Source of the DNA: Halomarina salina
GTDB lineage: Archaea; Halobacteriota; Halobacteria; Halobacteriales; Haloarculaceae
Assembly: GCF_023074835.1 (NCBI RefSeq)
Contig: NZ_JALLGW010000001.1
Span: 186,001 to 250,000, forward strand
DNA length: 64,000 nucleotides
Direction of reading: 5' to 3'
Shown here: piece by piece, positions 17,491 to 26,991 of the stretch
How positions within the stretch are numbered: the first letter of the stretch is position 1
How the letters are laid out: each line of letters opens with the position of its first letter
Position numbers and translations under genes: made by a program
Notes under the pieces: generated by a model
Told to the model about the DNA's origin: nothing
The model's input: only the letters and a program-made list of their open reading frames with translations
The model's database searches: none

Positions 17491-18381
17491 GTGAACAGGT
17501 CGTCGGTCGCAATCGCGCTGGCGGGATTCCTCGCGGCGTGTGCCCTGCTCTGTGCGCTCGCGGGGTTCTTCCAGCCCCTGTTCTGGCCCGCCGCCGCGGC
17601 CAGCGGTGCGACGAGCTACCTCCTCTGGAGCTACGGGCGTCGCCGCATCCTCGTCGCGGGCTACGGTGGGGCAGGCGTCCACGAGCGAGAGCACACCCGC
17701 GACGAGCGCCGACGCGTCACGGCCGAGGACTGGCACCGCGGCGGGTTCGAGTACCGGCCTGGAGACCCGTCACCGAGCGACGACGACTGGGACGACTGGC
17801 AGTGGCCCGGCGCGTTCTGGAACGACGAACCGAACGGGGCCAGAAGGGACCGAACTGCGACGGACCGTGCCGGAACCGACCGTACCGCGACCGACGGCGA
17901 CGGCAGCGGCCGGAGCGCGACCGACGAGGCCACGACCACCGGAGGAGCGACGACCACCGATGGGACCACGGCCGACGACGGCGAACGCGTCGGCCGGGGT
18001 GACCGGTGGCGGGACGACGAGGCGTACAACTGGTGGGGCGGGTGGGACGACGAGACGGCGAGCGACCAGGGCCACGGCGGAGCGAACGGCGAACGAGGGC
18101 GACCGGGCGAGTCGGGTCGACGGAGCGACCGACGCTCGACTGGCGGAACGACCACTGGAGGCGCACAGGGTGACGAGGGCCGTTCCTCGGGCACTCGACA
18201 GCGTCACCTGACCCGGAGTCGGGAGGAGGCCGCCGCGGTTCTCGGCGTCGAACCCGACGCACCGCCGGAGGACATCCGGGCGGCGTACCGGGAGCGGGTC
18301 ATGGAGACGCACCCCGACCACGGCGGCGACGAGGCGGCGTTCCGCCGGGTCTGTTGGGCGTACGACCGGTTGCGCGAGTGA
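17491..18381 (+). CDS. Membrane-anchored J-domain protein
   Basis: A 296-residue protein starting at GTG 17491. Residues 5-48 form two hydrophobic helices, followed by about 170 residues rich in Asp, Gly, Arg and Thr that are likely disordered. The last 55 residues are a J domain: 'AAVLGVEPDAPPEDIRAAYRE', then the essential His-Pro-Asp in 'METHPDHGGDEAAFRRV' and 'AWAYDRL'-like helix IV. J domains stimulate Hsp70 (DnaK) ATPase, so this protein may recruit DnaK to the membrane. It lacks the zinc-finger and C-terminal domains of DnaJ. EF-2 follows after 120 bp in the same direction; a link to nascent-chain handling is only an inference. Confidence 0.85.
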   Translation: MNRSSVAIALAGFLAACALLCALAGFFQPLFWPAAAASGATSYLLWSYGRRRILVAGYGGAGVHEREHTRDERRRVTAEDWHRGGFEYRPGDPSPSDDDWDDWQWPGAFWNDEPNGARRDRTATDRAGTDRTATDGDGSGRSATDEATTTGGATTTDGTTADDGERVGRGDRWRDDEAYNWWGGWDDETASDQGHGGANGERGRPGESGRRSDRRSTGGTTTGGAQGDEGRSSGTRQRHLTRSREEAAAVLGVEPDAPPEDIRAAYRERVMETHPDHGGDEAAFRRVCWAYDRLRE

Positions 18382-18470
18382 CGATCGGGGCACTCGTCGA
18401 GAACGACCGTCCCCACCGTATGCGGTGGATTCGCACGCTGTTCGAGTGCTGCGCCGGAGTTGGAAACACT

Positions 18471-18482
18471 ACCCTTTTCACT
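18471..18482 (+). promoter_or_regulatory. TATA-like element for fusA
   Basis: 'acccttttcact' is centred about 28 nt before the EF-2 ATG at 18505. The spacing suggests a leaderless or nearly leaderless transcript. Confidence 0.45.
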
Positions 18483-18504
18483 ACGCTATCGGTAGGACAC
18501 GCTA

Positions 18505-20691
18505 ATGGGCCGACGTAAGAAAATCGTACAGGAATGTGAGAAGCTGATGGGCAAACCGGACCAGATCCGGAACATCGCCATCGCTGCTCACGTCGACCAC
18601 GGGAAAACGACGCTTTCGGACAACCTCCTCGCGGGGGCCGGGATGATCTCGGACGAGACCGCTGGCCAGCAGCTCGCGATGGACACCGAAGAGGACGAAC
18701 AGGAACGCGGTATCACCATCGACGCGGCGAACGTCTCGATGACCCACGAGTACGAGGGGAAGAACCACCTCATCAACCTCATCGACACGCCGGGCCACGT
18801 CGACTTCGGTGGCGACGTGACGCGAGCGATGCGTGCCGTCGACGGTGCGCTCGTCGTCGTCGACGCCGTCGAGGGCGCGATGCCCCAGACCGAGACGGTG
18901 CTGCGCCAGGCGCTCCGCGAGGGCGTCAAGCCCGCGCTGTTCATCAACAAGGTCGACCGCCTCATCTCCGAACTCCAGGAGGGGCCCCAGGAGATGCAGG
19001 AGCGCCTCCTGAAGGTCATCCGCGACGTCAACGACCTCATCCGCGGCATGACCGACGACATGGACGACGTCGGCGACTGGACCGTCAGCGTCGAAGACGG
19101 CACCGTCGGCTTCGGCTCCGCGCTGTACAAGTGGGGCGTCTCCATGCCCTCGATGCAGCGCACCGGGCTGGACTTCGGCGACATCATCGACCTGGAGCAG
19201 GCCGACAAGCGTCAGGAGCTCCACGACCAGACGCCGCTGTCGAACGTCGTGCTCGACATGGTCTGTGAGCACTTCCCGGACCCGCTCGACGCGCAGCCCC
19301 GTCGTATCCCGCGCATCTGGCGCGGTGACGACGAGTCCGACGTCGCCGAGCAGATGCGTCTGGTCGACGACGAGGGCGAGGTCGTCCTGATGGTCACCGA
19401 CATCGGCATCGACCCGCACGCTGGCGAGATCGCCGCCGGTCGTGTCTTCTCGGGCACCATCGAGAAGGGACAGGAGCTGTACGTCTCCGGGACCGCGGGC
19501 AAGAACCGCGTCCAGTCCGTCGGCATCTACATGGGCGGCGAGCGCGAGGAGGTCGAGCACGTCCCCGCCGGGAACATCGCGGCCGTCACCGGCCTGCGCG
19601 ACGCCATCGCCGGCTCCACGGTCTCCTCTATCGAGATGACGCCGTTCGAGTCCATCGAGCACATCTCGGAGCCGGTCATCACGAAGAGCGTGGAGGCGAA
19701 GAACATGGACGACCTCCCGAAGCTCATCGAGACGCTCCGCCAGGTGTCGAAGGAGGACCCGACCATCCAGATCACCATCAACGAGGACACCGGCGAGCAC
19801 CTCATCTCCGGGCAGGGTGAACTCCACCTGGAGGTCATCACCCAGCGCATCGAGCGCAACCAGGGCATCCCGGTCATCACCGGCGAACCCATCGTCGTCT
19901 TCCGCGAGCAGCCGACCGGTGCCTGCGAGACCGTCGAGGGTATCTCGCCGAACCGCCACAACCGGTTCTACATCACCATCGAGCCGCTCAGCGAGGACCT
20001 CGTCGAGACCATCCAGCTCGGCGAAGCGTCGATGGACATGCCCGAACTGGAGCGCCGCGAGGCGCTGCAGGAAGCGGGCATGGACAAGGACACGTCCCAG
20101 AACGTCGAGCACATCTACGGGACGAACATCCTCATCGACGACACGAAGGGGATTCAGCACCTCAACGAGACGATGGAGCTCGTCATCGAGGGCCTCGAGG
20201 AGGCCCTCGACGACGGCCCGCTCGCCGCCGAACCCGTTCAGGGCTGTCTCATTCGACTCCACGACGCTCGACTCCACGAGGACGCCATCCACCGCGGTCC
20301 GGCCCAGGTCATCCCTGCGGTCCGCAACGCGGTCCACCGCGGCCTCGTCGCCGCCCACGTGAAGCTCCTCGAACCCATCCAGAACGTCCGCATCGACGTG
20401 CCCAACGAGCACATGGGTGCGGCCTCGGGCGAGATCCAGGGTCGACGTGGCCGCGTCGACGACATGTACCAGGAAGGCGACCTGATGATCGTCGAGGGCA
20501 TCGCGCCCGTCGACGAGATGATCGGGTTCTCCTCGGACATCCGCTCCGCGACCGAGGGTCGCGCCCAGTGGAACACCGAGAACGCTGGCTTCCAGGTCAT
20601 GTCCGACAGCCTCCAGGGCGAGACCATCATGGAGATTCGCGAGCGCAAGGGTATGAAGACGGAACTGCCCGAAGGCATCGACTACTTCTAA
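18505..20691 (+). CDS. fusA: Elongation factor 2 (aEF-2)
   Basis: A 728-residue translocation GTPase of the usual archaeal length. The G domain has 'AHVDHGKTT' (28-36), '[12 protein letters not shown]', and 'NKVD'. Domain IV carries '[14 protein letters not shown]', with His596 the expected diphthamide site, which shows that this is archaeal EF-2 rather than bacterial EF-G. It moves tRNA and mRNA through the ribosome after peptide-bond formation. A hairpin begins one base after its stop codon and further perfect hairpins follow. In many archaea tuf and rps10 follow; here the next genes are unrelated and on the other strand. Confidence 0.98.
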   Translation: MGRRKKIVQECEKLMGKPDQIRNIAIAAHVDHGKTTLSDNLLAGAGMISDETAGQQLAMDTEEDEQERGITIDAANVSMTHEYEGKNHLINLIDTPGHVDFGGDVTRAMRAVDGALVVVDAVEGAMPQTETVLRQALREGVKPALFINKVDRLISELQEGPQEMQERLLKVIRDVNDLIRGMTDDMDDVGDWTVSVEDGTVGFGSALYKWGVSMPSMQRTGLDFGDIIDLEQADKRQELHDQTPLSNVVLDMVCEHFPDPLDAQPRRIPRIWRGDDESDVAEQMRLVDDEGEVVLMVTDIGIDPHAGEIAAGRVFSGTIEKGQELYVSGTAGKNRVQSVGIYMGGEREEVEHVPAGNIAAVTGLRDAIAGSTVSSIEMTPFESIEHISEPVITKSVEAKNMDDLPKLIETLRQVSKEDPTIQITINEDTGEHLISGQGELHLEVITQRIERNQGIPVITGEPIVVFREQPTGACETVEGISPNRHNRFYITIEPLSEDLVETIQLGEASMDMPELERREALQEAGMDKDTSQNVEHIYGTNILIDDTKGIQHLNETMELVIEGLEEALDDGPLAAEPVQGCLIRLHDARLHEDAIHRGPAQVIPAVRNAVHRGLVAAHVKLLEPIQNVRIDVPNEHMGAASGEIQGRRGRVDDMYQEGDLMIVEGIAPVDEMIGFSSDIRSATEGRAQWNTENAGFQVMSDSLQGETIMEIRERKGMKTELPEGIDYF

Positions 20692-20715
20692 ACCCGACCT
20701 TCTTCTTCGTCGGGT
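20692..20715 (+). terminator. Stem-loop directly after the fusA stop
   Basis: 'acccgac' (20692-20698) pairs with 'gtcgggt' (20709-20715) around a 10-nt pyrimidine loop, beginning one base after the TAA. This could be a terminator or an mRNA 3'-end stabiliser. No long T-run follows. Confidence 0.4.
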
Positions 20716-20755
20716 GCGCTCACTCCGTTCGCGCACCACTCCTCGAAAAACGTCC

Positions 20756-20776
20756 CCGGAAATCGAAGATTTCCGG
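20756..20776. repeat. Perfect hairpin, 9-bp stem, GAA loop
   Basis: 'ccggaaatc' and 'gatttccgg' are exact reverse complements around 'gaa'. It is the first of three such 21-nt hairpins in 126 bp. Confidence 0.85.
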
Positions 20777-20782
20777 TGTGCG

Positions 20783-20803
20783 CGTCAGAGCGAAGCTCTG
20801 ACG
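20783..20803. repeat. Perfect hairpin, 9-bp stem, GAA loop
   Basis: 'cgtcagagc' and 'gctctgacg' pair around 'gaa'. Its central 15 nt (cagagcgaagctctg) occur again inside the duplicated unit at 52701-52715. Confidence 0.85.
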
Positions 20804-20860
20804 AACGTCGATGAATAATTCGTCTACTCGCTCGCCTTCGCCTCGCTCGTAGCCGGTGAA

Positions 20861-20881
20861 TCGCGCCGCGGAGCGGCGCGA
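20861..20881. repeat. Perfect hairpin, 9-bp stem, GGA loop
   Basis: 'tcgcgccgc' and 'gcggcgcga' pair around 'gga'. It has the same geometry as the two upstream hairpins but an unrelated stem sequence. Confidence 0.85.
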
Positions 20882-21035
20882 ACGCTCACCTCTGCAGACT
20901 CTAGAATCCTCTCTGGTCCGCGAGTTCAAGTACGAGACCACGACCACCCCTCTCCATGCGCTGAGCAGTGCCACGGGACGTAGCGCGGGAGAGCGAAACC
21001 GCGTCTCGTGGTCGGGAATCGGTGACGCCTGTTCG

Positions 21036-21464
21036 CTATCGCATCGGCGAGCGCAGCGTCGAGATGCGGGCGTTCTCCTTCAGCGAGACGCCGGCGGCCG
21101 GCACGGTGAGCGGTATCTTCGGCACCTTGCTGACGAACAACGTCGGGTGGGTGACGCCGCGTTCGACCAGTTCGTCGCGTGGCTGGAGGACGAACAGCGA
21201 CTGCGCCGCGTCCACCGACTCGTTGTACTCGACGAGATACGTCCCGGCGTCGAGGTCCCACCAGCCGTATTCGTCGCCCTCGTCGCGATGCTCCGGTTCG
21301 ACGGTGGTCGTCTCGGCGTCGGCGAGTTCGTCGCCACCGAAGTCGACCGCGCCGGATTCGTCGACGCGCTCGACCGACGCGAGCGTCAGGTCCACGCTCC
21401 CGTCGCCGACCTGCGTCTCCTCGTGAACGAACCCGTCGACGAACGACGTCACGTCATCAGCCAT
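21036..21464 (-). CDS. dUTPase/dCTP-deaminase-like fold protein
   Basis: A 142-residue acidic protein. The middle and end ('GTYLVEYNESVDAAQSLFVLQP', shown in part; then 'GVTHPTLFVSKVPKIPLT' and 'GVSLKENARISTL') resemble the trimeric dUTPase/dCTP-deaminase beta fold, in which a conserved gatekeeping 'LQPRDEL' strand is followed by the beta-barrel core and a hydrophobic closing strand. I do not see the full set of catalytic motifs of either enzyme, so it may be a divergent nucleotide hydrolase or a non-catalytic relative. It stands alone on the minus strand, 221 bp from the aminopeptidase gene. The fold assignment is moderately sure; function is uncertain. Confidence 0.6.
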   Translation of the reverse strand: MADDVTSFVDGFVHEETQVGDGSVDLTLASVERVDESGAVDFGGDELADAETTTVEPEHRDEGDEYGWWDLDAGTYLVEYNESVDAAQSLFVLQPRDELVERGVTHPTLFVSKVPKIPLTVPAAGVSLKENARISTLRSPMR

Positions 21465-21685
21465 GGACGAACTGTCGCGTGGGACCCCGAAAAGGGTAGG
21501 GCAGGCACCGTCAGAGCTTCGGCGGCGGTGTACCGCTGAACGAAGGTTACGGCAACCCGAACCACATCACCGCTCGCTAGCGTTCGCCGTTCGGAAGCAC
21601 GAGATTCTCGCTACTCCTCGAACGCGTCTTCGCGGGTCGCTGACGCTCCCCGCTCCGATTCGAGGCCTCGTTTCACTGGGCCTCC

Positions 21686-22774
21686 CTACTCCTCGAACCA
21701 GAACGCTCCGTCCCGCTGGACGACCTCGCCGTCGACCTCGATGCGGGAGTCCTCGCTCACGTCGGTGAGCATGTCGACGTGGACGGCCGACTCGTTCGCC
21801 TCGTCCTCCCGTCCCTCGGGGAAGTTCGAGTCGTACGAGCGACCCAGCGCGAGGTGGACGGTGTCGCCCATCTTCTCGTCGAAGAGGATGTTATCGGTGA
21901 ACCGGTCGATACCCCGGTTCATACCGATGCCGAGTTCTCCGAGGCGACGAGCACCGTCGTCGGTCTCCAGAATCTCGGTGAGGACCGACTCGTTCTGGGC
22001 GGCGCTGTAGTCGACGACCTCGCCGTCCTCGAACGTGAGGCGCACGTCGCGGACGGGCTTGCCCTGGAGCGTCATCGGTACGTCGAACAGCACCTCGCCC
22101 TCGGTCGCTTCCGGCGCGGTGAACACCTCGCCGGAGGGGAGGTTGTGCGAGTCGTAGGCGACGCTCGCCGCGGAGTTGACCGCCGTTCGGCCCTCGATGG
22201 ACATCGTGAGGTCGGTGTCGCGTGTCACGAGACGGACCTCGCTCCCCTCGTCGAGGACCTCCTTCACCTTCGCCATCCGTCCGGCGAGGTCCTCCCAGTC
22301 GCGCAGGATGGCGTCGTAGGCGAACTCCTGGTACTCCTCCAGGGACATCCCGGCCTGCTGGGCGAGCGAGCGGTTCGGGTGAATCGTCGCCACCCAGTCG
22401 GTCGCCAGACGGGCGTCGCGGACAGCCTGGTCGGCGCGAGCGGCCCGCTGGCGGGTCTCGCTCGGCACGTCCGCGGTCGCGCTGGTGTTGCGTCCGCCGC
22501 GAAGCGAGAGCACGGCGTCGGCGTTCTCGTACAGTGCGCGTTCGTGCCCGGACTCCTCGAACTCGCCGTCGTGGTTCGTGAGGTACGCTCGTGTCAGCTC
22601 TCCAGACTGGTACGTGAACGTCGGGTTCGCACCTCTCTCGCCGAGTTGCTCGGCGACGGCCACCGCGAGGTCGTGGGCGTCCATGCCGACGACGACCACG
22701 ACGTCGTCGCCCGCCTCGATGCGGGCGCTCCACTCGACGAGGACCCGTGCGTGTTCCCTGATGCGCTCGTCCAT
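21686..22774 (-). CDS. Aminopeptidase, M29 family (thermophilic metalloprotease)
   Basis: A 362-residue cytoplasmic enzyme. The metal-ligand motifs of the M29 family occur in order: 'NLPSGEVFTAPE' (Glu ligand), 'LGELGIGMNRGI' (Glu), 'DEKMGDTVHLALGRSY' (His and the catalytic Tyr) and 'ESAVHVDML' (His and Asp). These enzymes remove N-terminal residues from peptides using a two-metal centre, and are usually dimers. Length is close to the usual 370-410. The family assignment is firm; residue preference cannot be read. The gene is followed in its own direction by the dUTPase-like gene, and preceded by the CBS gene, all minus strand but with gaps, so a shared operon is uncertain. Confidence 0.92.
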   Translation of the reverse strand: MDERIREHARVLVEWSARIEAGDDVVVVVGMDAHDLAVAVAEQLGERGANPTFTYQSGELTRAYLTNHDGEFEESGHERALYENADAVLSLRGGRNTSATADVPSETRQRAARADQAVRDARLATDWVATIHPNRSLAQQAGMSLEEYQEFAYDAILRDWEDLAGRMAKVKEVLDEGSEVRLVTRDTDLTMSIEGRTAVNSAASVAYDSHNLPSGEVFTAPEATEGEVLFDVPMTLQGKPVRDVRLTFEDGEVVDYSAAQNESVLTEILETDDGARRLGELGIGMNRGIDRFTDNILFDEKMGDTVHLALGRSYDSNFPEGREDEANESAVHVDMLTDVSEDSRIEVDGEVVQRDGAFWFEE

Positions 22775-22818
22775 GACGACACCACGGGAGAACTAGGGTA
22801 AACTCCGGCGATTCCGAG

Positions 22819-23232
22819 TCACTGCGGGGCCGTCCCGACGGCCCGAACCGTCTCCAGCAGTTCCCGTGACACCGTGCTGACGACCCGGTCCAGGGTGACG
22901 ACGCCGACGAGTCGGTGCGTGTCGTCGACCACGGTCGCCTGGCGGGACGTGGTCCGGTGCATCGCCCGGAGCGCGTCGACGATACCGTCGTCGGCGTGGA
23001 CGGCCGCGACGTCCTCGTCCATCAGGTCGCCGGCGTCGAGTGCCGTGGCGTCGAACGCGTCGGTGAGCGACAGCGCCAGTTCGCGGTCGGTGACGACGCC
23101 GACCGGTCGCGACTGCTCGGTGACGACGACGCACCCGACGTTCTCCTCGAGCATTCGCTCGGCGATGGTCGGAACGGGCGTCGAGGGGTCGACGGAGACG
23201 ACAGCGTCGCTCGTCAGTTCGCGAACCGGCAT
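22819..23232 (-). CDS. CBS domain-containing protein
   Basis: A 137-residue protein that consists only of a CBS pair (Bateman module). The first repeat runs from 'VREL..DAVVSVDPSTPVPTIAERMLEENVGCVVV' (shown in part) to 'PVGVVTDRELAL', the second from 'LMDEDVAAVHADDGIVDALRAM' (in part) to 'LVGVVTLDRVV'. CBS pairs bind adenosine nucleotides or similar ligands and regulate partner proteins; with no fused domain, the partner is unknown. It sits between valS and the aminopeptidase on the same strand, 77 bp after the valS stop. A sensor of cellular energy state is a common guess for such proteins but not shown here. Confidence 0.88.
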   Translation of the reverse strand: MPVRELTSDAVVSVDPSTPVPTIAERMLEENVGCVVVTEQSRPVGVVTDRELALSLTDAFDATALDAGDLMDEDVAAVHADDGIVDALRAMHRTTSRQATVVDDTHRLVGVVTLDRVVSTVSRELLETVRAVGTAPQ

Positions 23233-23309
23233 CGGTGTCCTCGACCTTGGCAGCCAGCCTTGTGAATGGCGGGGGCCGGTCGGTCCCCGAGTGCTGGCCG
23301 GCGAGGGGC

Positions 23310-25946
23310 TCAGCCCTGGTAGATGAGGACCGTCGTGCCGTCGAGTTCGAGCACGTCCACTTCCTCGCCGCTGGCGGCCTGCTGCTCTTCGAGAATCTCG
23401 AACGCGTCGGCGTCGAGGACGACGACCTCACCGCCGACGTCGAGTTCGACCTCGCCGCTCGTCTCCTGCTGGGCCTTCAGCGTGGCCGGGTCGGCCGATT
23501 CGAGCGCGCCGATGACCGCGCCCGCCTCGTCGCGGAACTCCGGCCCGATGCTGGCGTGGTCCGGGTCGACGCCGACCGGGACGAGTTCCACGTTCGGTCG
23601 CCCGGATTCGAGGTAGACCGGCGCGTTGACCGCACTGGAGAGGTCGTACGTGTCGAGTGCGGACTCGTCGCCGAGGTCCGAAAACACCTCGATGCGGTCG
23701 AGCTCCGCGTTGAGCGCCATCCCCTGGTCGGACTTCCACGAGCGGATCTCACCGGCGACGTCGGCGACGATGCTGCCGCGCTCGATGGCGTCCTCGTCGG
23801 GAGCCGGGAGGTCCGGCCAGTCGGCGGTGTGGACGCTCCCCTCGATGCCGGGGAGGGCGTCGTACGCCTCCTCTGCGAGGAACGGTGCGAACGGTGCGAG
23901 CATCCGGAGCGAGGCGGAGAGCGCGGTCAGCAGCGCGTGCCGTGCGGCGTTGCGCTCGCCGGGACGCCCCTCGTAGAGCCGGCCCTTGACCAGTTCGAGG
24001 TAGTCGTCGGCCAGGTCGTGCCAGACGAACTCCCGAATCTCGCGGAGCGCGGTGTCGTAGCGGTACTCCTGCATCGCCTCGTCGATACGGTCGGCGACCT
24101 GCGCCGCCCGACCGAGTATCCAGCGGTCGGCGTCTCGATACGCCGGGTCCTGGATGTCGACGGTGCGCTCGTCGAGGTGGCCCGCCGCGAACTTGGTGAT
24201 GTTCCACACCTTCGTGTTGAACCGCGACGCGGAGGTGGCCTCCTTGGGCTGGAACTGCACGTCGGCACCGGGCTGTCCCCCGAGGGCGAGCGCCTGCCGG
24301 ACGGCGTCAGCGCCGTACTCGTCGATGGCCTCTGTTGGCGTGACGACGTTGCCCCGCGACTTGGACATCTTGTTGCCGTCGGGACCGAACACCATCCCGT
24401 TGATGAGGACGGTGTCCCACGGTCGCTCGCCGGTGAGGTTGCCGGTCCGGAGCAGCGTGTAGAACGCCCACGTCCGGATGATGTCGTGGCCCTGTGGCCG
24501 GAGCGCGACCGGTTCGAACTCGTCGACGTCGAGGTCGTCGGGCCACCCCGAGATGTGCAGCGGCGTGATAGAGGAGTCCATCCACGTGTCCATGACGTCC
24601 GTCTCCCCCTGCCAGTGCTCGGCGTCGCACTCGGGACACGCACCGACGGCCGGGTCGGACTCGGTCGGGTCGACCGGCACCTCGTCGACGCTGGCGACGT
24701 GCCAGTGACCGCAGTCGAGACACTCCCACGCCGGGATGGGCGTGGCGAAGACGCGCTGTCGGGAGATGACCCAGTCCCAGCTCATCCCCTCGGCCCACTC
24801 TTCGAGGCGGGCGTACATGTGGTCGGGAATCCAGTCGACCTCTTTGGCCTTCTCGACGATGGCCTCCTGGTCGACGCGGACGAACCACTGCTCGGTCGAG
24901 AGGATCTCGATAGGCGTGTCACAGCGCCAGCAGACGCCGACGGCCTGCTCGGTGTGGTGGTGGTCGACGAGGTGGCCCGCGTCGTCCAGCGCCTCGGCGA
25001 CGTTCTCCTTCGCCTCGTCGATGGTCTGGCCCTCGAACTCCCCGGCGAGGTCGTTGAGGCGGCCGTCCTCGGTGAGGACGGGCCGCAGGTCGAGGTCGTG
25101 GCGCGCCCACCAGTCGACGTCCTGCTTGTCCCCGAACGTACAGATCATCACCGCGCCGGTCCCGAACTCGCCGTCGACGTCCTCGTCGGCGATGAGTTCG
25201 ACCTCCTGCCCGAACAGCGGAACCTCGAACGTGTCGCCCACGCGGTCCTCGTAGCGCTCGTCGTCCGGGTCGACCGCGATGGCGACGCAGGCCGGGAGCA
25301 GTTCGGGGCGGGTGGTCGCAATCTCGACGTCGTCGTTCCCGACGCCGTCGAACTGGACCTCGTAGAGCGTCCCGGTCCGGTCTTCCTTCTCGACCTCGGC
25401 GTCGGCGATGGCGGTCTCACAGCGCGGACACCAGTTGACCGGGTGTTCGTCGCGGTAGACGTCCTCCTCCATCTCGACGAACGAGCGCTGGGTCTTCGCC
25501 CAGTACGACTCGTCCATCGTGCGGAACTCCGCCGACCAGTCGATGGAGAAGCCGAGTTCGTCCATCGTCTCCTTCATCGAGTCGATCTGCTCCTCGGTGT
25601 GCTCGATGCACATCTCGCGGAACTCCTCGCGGGGGACGTCGGTCCGGTGGATGCCCTGGTTCTCCTCGACCTTCACCTCGGTCGGCAGGCCGTGGCAGTC
25701 CCAGCCCTGGGGGAACAGCACGTCGTCGCCCTTCAGTCGGTGGTAGCGGGCGGCGAAGTCGATGTACGACCACTGGAGACCGTGGCCGATGTGGAGGTTC
25801 CCCGTCGGGTACGGGGGCGGCGTGTCGATGATGTAGTCCGGGCGCTCCTCGTGGTCGGTGTACTCGTAGAGGTCGGAGTCGCGCCACTCGTCACGCCACT
25901 GCTGTTCGATACGGTCCGGGTCGTAATCGTCCGGTAGGTCTGTCAT
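23310..25946 (-). CDS. valS: Valyl-tRNA synthetase
   Basis: An 878-residue class Ia synthetase that charges tRNA-Val. The HIGH motif is at 52-55 in '[14 protein letters not shown]' and KMSKS lies near residue 525 in '[10 protein letters not shown]'. The editing domain (CP1) includes '[21 protein letters not shown]' (shown in part), and an anticodon-binding domain and short C-terminal arm follow. Zinc-type Cys pairs occur in '[10 protein letters not shown]', '[10 protein letters not shown]' and '[10 protein letters not shown]...CPECDAEH'. Length matches archaeal ValRS. The first nearby TATA-like element is about 47 bp upstream of the ATG. The gene is unlinked to other translation genes except by proximity to fusA. 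Confidence 0.97.
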   Translation of the reverse strand: MTDLPDDYDPDRIEQQWRDEWRDSDLYEYTDHEERPDYIIDTPPPYPTGNLHIGHGLQWSYIDFAARYHRLKGDDVLFPQGWDCHGLPTEVKVEENQGIHRTDVPREEFREMCIEHTEEQIDSMKETMDELGFSIDWSAEFRTMDESYWAKTQRSFVEMEEDVYRDEHPVNWCPRCETAIADAEVEKEDRTGTLYEVQFDGVGNDDVEIATTRPELLPACVAIAVDPDDERYEDRVGDTFEVPLFGQEVELIADEDVDGEFGTGAVMICTFGDKQDVDWWARHDLDLRPVLTEDGRLNDLAGEFEGQTIDEAKENVAEALDDAGHLVDHHHTEQAVGVCWRCDTPIEILSTEQWFVRVDQEAIVEKAKEVDWIPDHMYARLEEWAEGMSWDWVISRQRVFATPIPAWECLDCGHWHVASVDEVPVDPTESDPAVGACPECDAEHWQGETDVMDTWMDSSITPLHISGWPDDLDVDEFEPVALRPQGHDIIRTWAFYTLLRTGNLTGERPWDTVLINGMVFGPDGNKMSKSRGNVVTPTEAIDEYGADAVRQALALGGQPGADVQFQPKEATSASRFNTKVWNITKFAAGHLDERTVDIQDPAYRDADRWILGRAAQVADRIDEAMQEYRYDTALREIREFVWHDLADDYLELVKGRLYEGRPGERNAARHALLTALSASLRMLAPFAPFLAEEAYDALPGIEGSVHTADWPDLPAPDEDAIERGSIVADVAGEIRSWKSDQGMALNAELDRIEVFSDLGDESALDTYDLSSAVNAPVYLESGRPNVELVPVGVDPDHASIGPEFRDEAGAVIGALESADPATLKAQQETSGEVELDVGGEVVVLDADAFEILEEQQAASGEEVDVLELDGTTVLIYQG

Positions 25947-26270
25947 GGTTCGTCGGGGTCGGTCGCCGGGCTGTGCGTCGTGAGAAGAGGCTTACACACG
26001 TACTACGGACGACCGATACATACCAGTGAGAAGCGGAGTGAACGGGATAAATCTTCCCGTGTTGGGGGCGGGGAGGCAGTTCGAGGAGGGCCGACGAGGG
26101 GACCGGAGAGGACAGACGCGGTGAACGGCGGGAGCGAGACACGGGCCGCGCCAGCCGTCGGGACCGACCGGAAACGTGTCACCGTTCGTACCGAAAGAGA
26201 CTCCAGTCGAAACGATTACAGAAATTTCGTCCAGATTACACTTATCGCGTGGGGCGCGTTCGGTCCACCT
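25947..26270. other. Intergenic stretch between divergent valS and a small membrane gene
   Basis: A 324-bp divergent promoter region. On the minus strand a TATA-like CGTGTGTAAG (25991-26000) could serve valS with a leader of about 20 nt. On the plus strand 'cttatcgc' (26241-26248) lies 27 nt before GTG 26271. No credible ORF lies between, though one frame stays open across it. Confidence 0.5.
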
Positions 26271-26540
26271 GTGAGACACCTGAGCCACACCGACCGGCCC
26301 GCTGCTCCCGCCGGGAGTCGGTTCGAATCGACCCCCGCCACCGACTGCTCGCTCGTCGTCACCGCGCTGTTCGCGCTGGCCGCACCGCTGGCCATCTGGG
26401 CGGTGAGTCACCCGGTGCTGGTCGTACTGCTCGTGACGAGTTTCGTCGGCGGAGTGCTCGCCGTCCGGGGTCACGGACGACTCGTCGAGGGTGGCGTTCG
26501 ACCACTCGGGGTCACCGTGCGTCGCCCACACCGACGCTGA
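26271..26540 (+). CDS. Small membrane protein, function unknown
   Basis: An 89-residue protein from GTG 26271. The first 35 residues are polar ('SHTDRPAAPAGSRFESTPAT'), then two adjoining hydrophobic helices ('SLVVTALFALAAPLAIWAV' and 'LVVLLVTSFVGGVLAV') end in a basic tail ('GVTVRRPHRR'). The GTG is preferred because a TATA-like element lies 27 nt upstream, as for leaderless haloarchaeal mRNAs; the same frame is open further upstream but that part is Arg-rich and does not look coding. No family recognised. It is followed by another small membrane protein gene at 26676. Confidence 0.55.
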   Translation: MRHLSHTDRPAAPAGSRFESTPATDCSLVVTALFALAAPLAIWAVSHPVLVVLLVTSFVGGVLAVRGHGRLVEGGVRPLGVTVRRPHRR

Positions 26541-26675
26541 TTGCTCTCCGACACTCCCGTCAGGTCTCTGCGACGCGTCGGCGAGTGCGAGGCGACTTCG
26601 ACGGCGACCCGTAAGCGCACTGAACTTTCCCCTGCAACCCCCAGGCGTATCGGCGTTCCCGCGGGACTGTCCTCC

Positions 26676-26882
26676 ATGCCCGACATCGGTAATCCCGCGG
26701 GGTTCGACATCGCGACTGTGTTGACCGGGTCCGGACTCACGCTGCTCCTCTCGGCCGCTATCATGCTGTACGGCGACCAGTTCCAGTTCTCCTCAGGGGA
26801 GCTGTACGCCATCAGCGGCGGCGTCCTCGTCGTGGTGGGCTTCCTCTTCGGTCTCTTCCTCGTCACGACGGGGAATCGGTAG
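26676..26882 (+). CDS. Small two-helix membrane protein, function unknown
   Basis: A 68-residue protein from ATG 26676. Two hydrophobic helices ('GSGLTLLLSAAIMLYG' and 'AISGGVLVVVGFLFGLFLV') are separated by a short polar loop ('DQFQFSSGELY'). The frame is open upstream, but the extra residues are Arg/Thr-rich and lack any start context, so the short form is preferred. No family recognised. The preceding gene is also a small membrane protein, and the M32 carboxypeptidase follows 109 bp later on the same strand; nothing indicates a shared function. Confidence 0.55.
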   Translation: MPDIGNPAGFDIATVLTGSGLTLLLSAAIMLYGDQFQFSSGELYAISGGVLVVVGFLFGLFLVTTGNR

Positions 26883-26991
26883 CGGGCAGCCCTGGCACCC
26901 GTCGCGGCAGCGACGGGTCGAACCTCCCTCGTGCCGACCGCCTCGCGGAGACCCACTTCATTGAAGCCCTCCCGCCGTGTCCGTGCGAGCC

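Larger units (their letters stand above)
20692..21035. other. Non-coding stretch after fusA with a hairpin cluster
   Basis: This 344-bp gap between convergent genes holds no credible ORF. It contains the stem-loop after fusA and three perfect 9-bp-stem hairpins with 3-nt loops (20756-20776, 20783-20803, 20861-20881). The rest is GC-rich with AGCGAG-type short repeats. Confidence 0.6.
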
